Of a DNA stretch of 8,128 nucleotides, positions 1 to 5,259 are shown piece by piece. The notes under the pieces were generated by a model. The model made no database searches and had not been told where the DNA came from. It was given only the letters and a program-made list of their open reading frames with translations. Both the position numbers and the translations under genes were made by a program. Each line of letters opens with the position of its first letter. Position 1 is the stretch's first letter. This DNA comes from Deltaproteobacteria bacterium (lineage in GTDB: Bacteria > Desulfobacterota > Desulfarculia > Adiutricales > Adiutricaceae), in the NCBI GenBank assembly GCA_031279155.1, contig JAITJB010000257.1, positions 1 to 8,128 of the forward strand, read 5' to 3'.

Positions 1-555
1 GGCCGGCGGACGGTATTTATTCCCACGGCCTCTTTGGTTGAAGACGACGCCTTTTTTGTCGACAAAGACCAAAAGGCTTTGGAAAAATTTGGCCTCGAAA
101 TCGATAAGCTCGAGGTGGCCACAGCCAGCTCCTACGAAATACGCGAAAAAATTAAAGGGGCCGACTCCATCTTTGTCTCTGGCGGTAACACTTTTTTTCT
201 CCTCCAAGAGCTTAGGCGGACCGGGGCCGATCTGTTAATCGAAGATCACATTCAAGCGGGGAAACTCTATATCTCCACCTCAGCCGGATCGATAATCATG
301 TCCCCCAATATCGAGTACGTCAAGCACATGGACGATGTGGCTCAGGGGCCGCTTTTGCGCGGCGACTACACGGCTTTGGGTATGGTCGATTTTTATCTAA
401 CCCCCCATTGTACGAGCGATATTTACCGGGAAGCCTGCGAGAAGATTAAAGCTCAATACGGGCAAAGCCTAAATTTATTGGTTATTAACGACTCTCAAGT
501 AGTTACCGTCCTAGGGGACCAGACAGAAGTTTTAACGCTGCCCACAAATAAATAG
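1..555 (+). CDS. Peptidase S51 / dipeptidase E-like protein, 5' end missing
   Basis: The frame is open from the first base of the window, so the true start lies upstream and 184 residues are visible. S51 peptidases such as PepE are cytoplasmic serine hydrolases with a glutamine-amidotransferase-like fold; PepE cleaves dipeptides with N-terminal aspartate. Visible family marks, in order, are the strand RRTVFIPTAS at the left edge, the SGGNTF loop (bases 178-195), the nucleophile elbow STSAGS with the likely catalytic Ser at bases 280-282, and a His in LTPHC (His codon at 406-408), the expected place for the second catalytic residue. PepE of E. coli has about 229 residues, so perhaps 40-50 residues are missing. 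The C-terminal NDSQVVTV strand is also typical. It could be a non-peptidase member of the family annotated as a type 1 glutamine-amidotransferase-like protein; substrate is not inferable. A TTG at 34 is an internal codon, not the start. Confidence 0.85.
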   Translation, partial: GRRTVFIPTASLVEDDAFFVDKDQKALEKFGLEIDKLEVATASSYEIREKIKGADSIFVSGGNTFFLLQELRRTGADLLIEDHIQAGKLYISTSAGSIIMSPNIEYVKHMDDVAQGPLLRGDYTALGMVDFYLTPHCTSDIYREACEKIKAQYGQSLNLLVINDSQVVTVLGDQTEVLTLPTNK

Positions 556-594
556 CCCCGGGGTCTTTTTGGCGGGTTTTAGAGGGCTTTGTGG

Positions 595-722
595 CCGGCA
601 TTTTGGGCTGTTTTTTTGGCGGGCTATTTGTCCGACATTTTGGGCTGGTTTTTTTGGCGGGCTATTTGTCCGGCATTTTGGGCTGGTTTTTTTGGCGGGC
701 TATTTGTCCGGCATTTTTGGGC
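595..722. repeat. 38-bp G/T-rich tandem repeat, 3 full units plus a partial
   Basis: Units begin with CCGGCATTTT (CCGACATTTT in the second) at 595, 632, 670 and 708, giving periods of 37, 38 and 38 bp; the fourth unit breaks off near 722. Each full unit then has GGGCTG, a run of seven T, GGCGGGC and TATTTGT. The first unit is one base shorter (CTG instead of CTGG before the T run). A decayed unit can be traced to the left from about 556, just after the stop of the preceding gene. The period is not a multiple of three, so the open frame that crosses the array changes its peptide in each unit and is not a gene. The array is strongly strand-asymmetric (G and T on the plus strand) and has no internal dyad, so it is not a simple terminator cluster. 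Together with its flanks it fills the 252-bp space between the two genes. Confidence 0.9.
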
Positions 723-751
723 GCTCTTTTTCGAGAACCTTGCTAGTAGTG

Positions 752-771
752 TTGGTTAGTATTGGTTAGTA
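752..771. repeat. 10-bp direct repeat, two tandem copies
   Basis: TTGGTTAGTA occurs twice back to back, followed by TTG. It lies between the 38-bp array and the start of the DUF362 gene. It may be a small slippage product or a binding site for a regulator; the sequence does not decide. Confidence 0.7.
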
Positions 772-796
772 TTGTTGTTTCATGGTGCTTCACGTG

Positions 797-803
797 GGAG
801 GTG
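797..803 (+). promoter_or_regulatory. Shine-Dalgarno site that sets the DUF362 gene start at GTG 808
   Basis: GGAGGTG ends four bases before a GTG codon at 808-810, a near-ideal ribosome binding site. The same frame is open upstream to a TTG at 772, but that codon has no such site. The DUF362 homology also begins right after the GTG (KKSKVYFTDMR), which supports this choice. Confidence 0.8.
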
Positions 804-807
804 GGCT

Positions 808-1917
808 GTGAAGAAATCTAAAGTCTATTTTACCGATATGCGCTGCCGCTTTGGCGATAGCCTTTTGCATAAGCTCGATAGAGTCTTAACTGCCGCCGGC
901 TTTGACGACATAAATTTTGAACGCCAATTTGCGGCCATAAAAATTCACTTCGGCGAGCCAGGAAATTTAGCCTTCCTTAGGCCCAATTTTGCTAAGACCG
1001 TAGCCGAACGCGTCAAACTTAAGGGCGGGCTACCTTTTTTAACGGACTGCGGCACTCTCTATGTTGGCCGCCGTACCCACGCCATAGCCCATATGGACGC
1101 CGCCGAAGAAAATGGTTTTAACACAAAATCCACCGGCTGCCCCATCATTATAGGCGACGGCCTTAAGGGAACCGATGATGTAGAAGTTCCCATTGAAGGC
1201 GGGCTGATTTTAAAGACCGCCCTCATAGGCCGGGCCATTATGGACGCCGACATCATCATCTCCCTTAATCACTTCAAGGGCCATGAGCTGACCGGTTTTG
1301 GCGGGGCTATTAAAAATTTAGGCATGGGATCTGGTAGTAGAGCCGGGAAGATGGCCATGCACAACGACGGCAAACCTCAAGTAGTGCCAGAAAAGTGCAT
1401 TGGCTGTAAGGCCTGCGCCAAATACTGCGCCCAGGCGGCCATCAGCTTTAAAGATAAAACGGCTAATATCGATCACAGCCTCTGCGTTGGCTGCGGCCGC
1501 TGCCTAGGCGCCTGTAACTCCCACGCCATCGATATTGCCTGGGATACGGCTAACGATAAGCTAAACCGTAAGATGGCCGAGTACGCTAAAGCCGTCTGCC
1601 AAGGGCGGCCTAATTTTCATATTAACATCGTAAACCAGGTTTCCCCGTTCTGCGATTGCCACGCTGAAAACGACGCCGCCGTTATCCCGGATTTAGGTAT
1701 TTTTGCTTCCTTTGACCCTGTCGCCTTAGACGCGGCCTGTATTGAGGCGGTTAATAAGGCTAACGTCCTAGCTGGAACTATCGTCGATAGCCGCGATAGC
1801 TCTGAAAGCGATCTCTTTAAGAGAATTCACCCGGCTACCGACTGGTCTTCCCAACTAGATCACGCCCAAGAGATAGCTCTTGGCTACCGTAAGTACAATC
1901 TTTTAACTGTTAAGTAA
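808..1917 (+). CDS. DUF362 domain protein with a two-[4Fe-4S] ferredoxin insert
   Basis: A 369-residue protein starting at GTG 808. DUF362 proteins are widespread in anaerobes and their reaction is not established; the cluster-binding domain suggests a cytoplasmic electron-transfer or redox enzyme. The N-terminal part has family segments such as IKIHFGEPGN (about residues 44-53) and FLTDCGTLY. A bacterial-type 2[4Fe-4S] ferredoxin domain follows, with Cys 197, 200, 203, 207 (CIGCKACAKYC) and Cys 226, 229, 232, 236 (CVGCGRCLGAC), both CxxCxxCxxxC. After it comes the C-terminal DUF362 motif FCDCHAEND (Cys282, Cys284, His285) and the segment SFDPVALDAA. No signal peptide or membrane segment is seen. 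The gene stands alone, 252 bp after the peptidase gene and convergent with the DUF554 gene. Family assignment is secure; function is unknown. Confidence 0.92.
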   Translation: MKKSKVYFTDMRCRFGDSLLHKLDRVLTAAGFDDINFERQFAAIKIHFGEPGNLAFLRPNFAKTVAERVKLKGGLPFLTDCGTLYVGRRTHAIAHMDAAEENGFNTKSTGCPIIIGDGLKGTDDVEVPIEGGLILKTALIGRAIMDADIIISLNHFKGHELTGFGGAIKNLGMGSGSRAGKMAMHNDGKPQVVPEKCIGCKACAKYCAQAAISFKDKTANIDHSLCVGCGRCLGACNSHAIDIAWDTANDKLNRKMAEYAKAVCQGRPNFHINIVNQVSPFCDCHAENDAAVIPDLGIFASFDPVALDAACIEAVNKANVLAGTIVDSRDSSESDLFKRIHPATDWSSQLDHAQEIALGYRKYNLLTVK

Positions 1918-1924
1918 TTTTCTA

Positions 1925-2614
1925 TCAGCCGAATATGGCTGGCAATATTACGGCAAAAACCAGAGCCGGAAGGCAGCTTGAGATGGGGACCGGCGGCCTT
2001 AAGCCCAGCATGTTAACTCCGATGCCCATGACCAGTACCCCGCCAGTAGCCGACAAGCAGTTTTCGATGGCGACCGTCATTATCGGCTGGAGGGCGCCAG
2101 CTAAAACGGTAAGCAGGCCCTGGTAAAGTATAATCGGAACCGAGCACCACAAGACGCCAGAGCCCATTTTGGAAGCCATGATGCCGACGGAAAAAAAGTC
2201 GATCATGGTTTTAGTAAGGAGCGTGTTGCGGCCCTGACCTAAGCCCTCCTCAAATGATCCGACAATGGCCATGGCGCCAGAGCAGACCATGACGGAACTG
2301 GCGATTAAGCCTTCGGTGAAGGCCGGGTTTTTTGAGCCGATTACGGTTTTAAGTTTATCGCCCAAGGAATCTAGCTTTGGTCCCAATTTTATGACCTCAC
2401 CAAAGCCGCCGCCCAAGACAGCGCTCAATAGCGCTAAGATCAAATCCGGACTCTTCTGGACCATGCCGAGGCCAATGGGGATGATAAACAGGCCGAAAAG
2501 CTGGAAGATGACCTGACGGACCCTTTCGGAAATTAAGTTACCTAAAGTTAAGCCTAAGGCGCCGCCGATAACGACGGCCACCGAATTTATGATGGAACCC
2601 CAAGGAATTATCAC
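1925..2614 (-). CDS. DUF554 family integral membrane protein
   Basis: A 229-residue, very hydrophobic protein beginning with GTG (2614-2612) and ending with TGA at 1927-1925. Length and pattern match the DUF554 (YqgA/YdfK-like) family, predicted multi-pass inner-membrane proteins whose function is unknown. Hydrophobic segments lie at about residues 7-27, 33-52, 56-71, 103-119, 154-174, 190-204 and 212-228, joined by short loops. Family-like sequence includes IPWGSIINSVAVVIGG at the N-terminus, SGAMAIVGSFEEGL (112-125), LLTKTMIDFFSVGIMAS (132-148) and PIILYQGLLTVLAG (160-173). The upstream region has only a weak AAGAG-like ribosome binding site. No ATG in the same frame gives a better start. 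The gene is convergent with the DUF362 gene, with 7 bp between stop codons and no obvious terminator there, so their transcripts may overlap at the 3' ends. No transport substrate can be inferred. Confidence 0.9.
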   Translation of the reverse strand: MIIPWGSIINSVAVVIGGALGLTLGNLISERVRQVIFQLFGLFIIPIGLGMVQKSPDLILALLSAVLGGGFGEVIKLGPKLDSLGDKLKTVIGSKNPAFTEGLIASSVMVCSGAMAIVGSFEEGLGQGRNTLLTKTMIDFFSVGIMASKMGSGVLWCSVPIILYQGLLTVLAGALQPIMTVAIENCLSATGGVLVMGIGVNMLGLRPPVPISSCLPALVFAVILPAIFG

Positions 2615-2685
2615 TTTTATGCTCTTTTTTCTTTTATATCGGCTGAGCCCTAAAAAGACGCCCTCCGATTTTTGATTAGAATTGA

Positions 2686-2701
2686 CGCCAATAGTTTGGC
2701 G
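2686..2701. repeat. Perfect 6-bp inverted repeat (possible operator)
   Basis: CGCCAA, a TAGT spacer and TTGGCG form a perfect dyad in the divergent region between the DUF554 and asnS genes. It could be a regulator-binding site for either gene or a small hairpin in the DUF554 leader. No regulator gene is adjacent, so the role is a guess. Confidence 0.4.
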
Positions 2702-2718
2702 GAAAATGGCATTTTACA

Positions 2719-2790
2719 TAAGCTAGCGCCTATTTTCAACGGCCAAAATCAAGCCTAAGCTAGCGAATTTGGCCAGGCTTTGGTAAGCTA
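2719..2790. repeat. Direct repeats of TAAGCTA in the asnS upstream region
   Basis: TAAGCTAGCG occurs at 2719-2728 and again at 2756-2765, and the shorter TAAGCTA at 2784-2790. The GCTAGC core is palindromic. Regular placement upstream of a plausible promoter allows a regulatory role, but spacing (37 and 28 bp) is uneven and chance is not excluded. Confidence 0.4.
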
Positions 2791-2808
2791 AGGAGTGTCG
2801 GCTCTTGC

Positions 2809-2836
2809 TTGACAAAACCTCACTGGTCGGGTTAAT
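2809..2836 (+). promoter_or_regulatory. Putative sigma-70 promoter for asnS
   Basis: A perfect -35 hexamer TTGACA lies at 2809-2814. The best -10 match is GTTAAT at 2831-2836 (four of six consensus bases) with a 16-bp spacer; an alternative TTAATT one base downstream gives 17 bp. Transcription would begin near 2843, leaving a leader of about 60 nt before the asnS start. The -35 is convincing, the -10 is weak. Confidence 0.45.
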
Positions 2837-2846
2837 TTAGATTTAA

Positions 2847-2860
2847 CAGCCTTTTGGCTG
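2847..2860 (+). other. Small stem-loop near the 5' end of the asnS leader
   Basis: CAGCC, a TTTT loop and GGCTG form a perfect 5-bp hairpin just after the predicted transcription start. It could stabilise the 5' end of the mRNA. It is too short and lacks a T run for a terminator, and no T-box or leader-peptide pattern is apparent in this short leader. Confidence 0.35.
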
Positions 2861-2902
2861 AGGATCGCTTAATTTCTTAAATATGCTTATCAGGAACGAA
2901 TT

Positions 2903-4297
2903 ATGAACCAACCCCCGCCGGGCGCCGCAAGTGACCTCGCTAGAAGCCGCATTAAAGATCTCTTAGGCGGTAAACAAGCTCCCAGCGGTCAAGTTATCGT
3001 CAAGGGTTGGGTTAGAACTAGGCGAGACGCCAAAGGAGTGTCTTTTTTGGAGGTAAATGACGGTTCGTCATTAGCCAACCTCCAGGCGGTTATCTATGAG
3101 AGCGATCCGGCTTATAGTATTATTAAAGAACTCTCAACTGGCGCTTCCGTGAGCCTAACAGGGCTTTTGGTTCCCAGCCAAGGTCAGGGCCAAAAATGGG
3201 AGCTCTTAGTGCATAAGATACAAATCGTCGGCCCATCGGGCCCCGATTATCCTCTCCAAAAAAAGCGCCATAGTGATGAATATTTAAGAGAAATTGCCCA
3301 CTTAAGACCAAGGACAAACAAGTACGGCGCTATCATGCGCTTAAGGAGCCAATGCGCCTGGGCCATTCACGACTTTTTTCGCGCCAAGGGCTTTTTTTAC
3401 GTCCATACCCCGATAATCACCGGTAGCGACGCCGAAGGGGCCGGCGAGATGTTTAGGGTAACGACCTTGCCGCCAGGGGATAATAAGCCTGAGGAGGATT
3501 TTTTTGGTAAAGTTGCCTCATTAACTGTCTCAGGTCAGTTGGAGGCCGAGCTCCTGGCCATGGCCTTAGATAGGGTTTACACCTTCGGACCAACTTTTAG
3601 AGCCGAAAACTCTAACACCTCTCGCCACGCAGCTGAGTTTTGGATGATTGAGCCAGAGGCGGCTTTTTTTGATCTAAATGATGACATGGACTTAGCTGAG
3701 AGCATGATCAAATACCTGGTCAGTCAAGCCTTAGAGCATTCGCGCGATGATTTAGCCCTCTTCGATCGCTTCGTTGAAAATGGCCTTTTAGATCGCTTAG
3801 AAAATCTAGTTGCCGCCCCATACGTGCGCATTTCTTATGAAGATGCTATCGAGATATTGGTTAAAAGCGGGGCTGATTTTGAATTTGAGCCTTTCTTTGG
3901 CGCCGATCTGGCTACCAGCCATGAGAGGTATTTGTGTGACCACTTTGGCGGCCCGGTCATCGTCCATGACTACCCGAGCTCGATAAAGCCTTTTTACATG
4001 CGCCTATCTGATGATGAGCGGACGGTAGCCGCCATGGATATCTTGGTGCCCAAGGCCGGAGAACTTATTGGCGGCAGTCAGCGCGAAGAAAGGCTCGATG
4101 TCTTAATGGACCGCATGATTAAGCTGGGTATGGACCCGAAGGCTTATCAGTGGTACCTTGACACCAGAAGGTGGGGAGGGACGCCTCACGCCGGGTTTGG
4201 CTTGGGCTTTGAGCGGTTTTTGATGATGCTCACCGGCGTCACTAACATCCGTGATGTCCTTCCTTTTCCCAGGACCCCTAGGAACCTGGAGTTTTAG
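2903..4297 (+). CDS. asnS: Asparagine--tRNA ligase
   Basis: Charges tRNA-Asn with asparagine in the cytoplasm, using ATP. The 464-residue protein is nearly the same length as E. coli AsnRS (466). The N-terminal OB-fold anticodon-binding domain covers about residues 30-110 (VIVKGWVRTRR, then FLEVNDGS). The class II catalytic core follows: a motif 1 region with FFRAKGFFYVHTPIITGSDAEGAGE split over residues 158-182; motif 2 FRAENSNTSRH at 232-242, continuing to EFWMIEPE; and motif 3 GLGFERFLMMLTG at 433-445, with the ATP-binding Arg438. The ending RDVLPFPRTP is characteristic of AsnRS and of related class IIb enzymes, and the overall pattern fits AsnRS rather than AspRS. The ATG at 2903 has AGGA at 2892-2895 as ribosome binding site. 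Several runs of six or seven T encode Phe-Phe pairs. Presence of asnS suggests direct charging of tRNA-Asn, although a transamidation route could coexist. Confidence 0.97.
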   Translation: MNQPPPGAASDLARSRIKDLLGGKQAPSGQVIVKGWVRTRRDAKGVSFLEVNDGSSLANLQAVIYESDPAYSIIKELSTGASVSLTGLLVPSQGQGQKWELLVHKIQIVGPSGPDYPLQKKRHSDEYLREIAHLRPRTNKYGAIMRLRSQCAWAIHDFFRAKGFFYVHTPIITGSDAEGAGEMFRVTTLPPGDNKPEEDFFGKVASLTVSGQLEAELLAMALDRVYTFGPTFRAENSNTSRHAAEFWMIEPEAAFFDLNDDMDLAESMIKYLVSQALEHSRDDLALFDRFVENGLLDRLENLVAAPYVRISYEDAIEILVKSGADFEFEPFFGADLATSHERYLCDHFGGPVIVHDYPSSIKPFYMRLSDDERTVAAMDILVPKAGELIGGSQREERLDVLMDRMIKLGMDPKAYQWYLDTRRWGGTPHAGFGLGFERFLMMLTGVTNIRDVLPFPRTPRNLEF

Positions 4298-4342
4298 TTC
4301 TGGCCAGGCTTTTAAGTTTGGCCGCGATTGGTTTTAAGGATC

Positions 4343-4361
4343 TAGGAGCTACGGGCTCTTA
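4343..4361 (+). terminator. Weak stem-loop after asnS
   Basis: A 7-bp stem with one G-T pair (TAGGAGC against GCTCTTA) encloses the loop TACGG, in the 110-bp gap between asnS and the cooC-like gene. It is followed by AATCTAAAAA rather than a T run, so it is at best a weak terminator or a processing hairpin. asnS and cooC may therefore be partly cotranscribed. Confidence 0.25.
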
Positions 4362-4407
4362 ATCTAAAAAACCAGTTTTTATCTTGATTTCTACACGGAG
4401 TAGCTAA

Positions 4408-5160
4408 ATGTCACTTATTATCGGAATGGCCGGCAAGGGCGGCACAGGAAAAACGACGCTGGCCGGCATGGCCGTACGCTATTTGTCATCGGTCGGAAAG
4501 GTCCCTATATTGGCGGTGGATGCCGATTCTAACGCCAACTTAGCCGATGTCCTAGGTATGACCTACGATCGCACCCTAAGCGACGCTCGCGAGGAGATGA
4601 AGGTTTCCGTGGGCGATGTTTCCATAACCAAGGATACCTTAATTGAAATGCGGACCCAAGAGGCTATCGTTGAGGGCGATGACTTTGACCTAGTCGTCAT
4701 GGGTCAACCAGAGGGCTCGGGCTGTTACTGCGCCGCCAATGCCGTCTTAGCCGGAGTATTGGATAAGACTTTTAAAAATTACCCCTACCAGGTTATCGAT
4801 AATGAAGCCGGTATGGAGCATATCTCGAGGCTGACGGCCAAGTACATGGATGTCTTCTACGTGGTCTCCGACGCCTCAAGGCGCGGGCTTACGGCAGCTC
4901 AGAGGATCTGGCGGCTAGTTGACGAGCTAAAGATAACCATCAAGCATAAATACTTGATTTTAAACCGCACCCGGGGCCAGGTGCCCGACGAGGTGATGAA
5001 GATTATCGACCAAGAGCCCATGCACTTGGCAGGTACTATCCCCGATGATTCGGTCATCTACGATACCGATCAAGCCGGAAAGCCAACCTCTGTTTTACCC
5101 ATAACCTGTCAGGCTGTGGCGGCAGCCAACGAGATCTTTAAAAAGACCTTAGTAGATTAG
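4408..5160 (+). CDS. cooC: CooC-type nickel-insertion ATPase for carbon monoxide dehydrogenase
   Basis: A 250-residue SIMIBI-class P-loop ATPase of the CooC/AcsF group. CooC proteins are cytoplasmic dimers that bind nickel and use ATP to help insert it into the C-cluster of CO dehydrogenase; AcsF does a related job for acetyl-CoA synthase. The deviant Walker A motif GKGGTGKTT lies at 9-17, with signature Lys10 and P-loop Lys15. VDADSNANL (37-45) holds the switch I aspartates, and IDNEAGMEH (130-138) is the switch II/Walker B region. GQPEGSGCYCAAN (99-111) contains the Cys106-x-Cys108 pair that binds metal at the dimer interface in characterised CooC. The start at ATG 4408 has GGAG at 4397-4400, seven bases upstream. 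No CODH or ACS structural gene is present in the window, so the client must be encoded elsewhere, and CooC versus AcsF cannot be decided. A strong terminator follows the stop. Confidence 0.88.
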   Translation: MSLIIGMAGKGGTGKTTLAGMAVRYLSSVGKVPILAVDADSNANLADVLGMTYDRTLSDAREEMKVSVGDVSITKDTLIEMRTQEAIVEGDDFDLVVMGQPEGSGCYCAANAVLAGVLDKTFKNYPYQVIDNEAGMEHISRLTAKYMDVFYVVSDASRRGLTAAQRIWRLVDELKITIKHKYLILNRTRGQVPDEVMKIIDQEPMHLAGTIPDDSVIYDTDQAGKPTSVLPITCQAVAAANEIFKKTLVD

Positions 5161-5173
5161 TTGAGTGGTCTAG

Positions 5174-5192
5174 GGCTCGGGCAAACCGGGCC
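5174..5192 (+). other. Stem-loop directly upstream of the cooC terminator
   Basis: GGCTCGG and CCGGGCC pair through seven bases (one G-T pair) around the loop GCAAA, just after the cooC stop. It lacks a following T run. It may be part of a two-hairpin 3' end together with the terminator at 5203-5247. Confidence 0.45.
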
Positions 5193-5202
5193 TATTTAGG
5201 TC

Positions 5203-5247
5203 AAGCCGCTCCGGTCTCGCCGTCATCAGCGTCCGGGGCGGCTTTTT
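5203..5247 (+). terminator. Rho-independent terminator of the cooC-like gene
   Basis: The arms AAGCCGCTCCGG (5203-5214) and CCGGGGCGGCTT (5233-5244) pair over twelve bases with a single G-T pair, enclosing an 18-nt loop, and the stem runs into five T (5243-5247). This is the clearest terminator of the window. Its T run ends only 12 bases before the start codon of the next gene, so that gene needs read-through, a promoter inside this hairpin, or a later start; the hairpin could also act as an attenuator. Confidence 0.8.
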
Positions 5248-5259
5248 AGCTGGTAAATC

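Noticed and set aside
556..570. CCCCGGGG followed by a T run after the peptidase gene, as a terminator
   Set aside because: The 8-bp palindrome has no loop, so it cannot fold as a stable hairpin; it is better seen as the edge of the decayed repeat unit.
569..769. Open frame of 66 codons across the tandem repeat
   Set aside because: It is low-complexity translation of a 38-bp repeat whose period is not a multiple of three, with no ribosome binding site.
772..807. TTG at 772 as the start of the DUF362 gene
   Set aside because: No Shine-Dalgarno before it, and the extra 12 residues are not family-like; GTG 808 has GGAGGTG upstream.
1935..2516. Plus-strand open frames of 63 and 83 codons
   Set aside because: They are antisense to the DUF554 gene, which has clear membrane-protein and family features.
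2770..4312. TGGCCAGGCTTT present on both sides of asnS (2770-2781 and 4301-4312), like a direct repeat around an insertion
   Set aside because: A pair of 12-mers is expected by chance in 8 kb, its words are common in this sequence, and asnS is an ordinary housekeeping gene.
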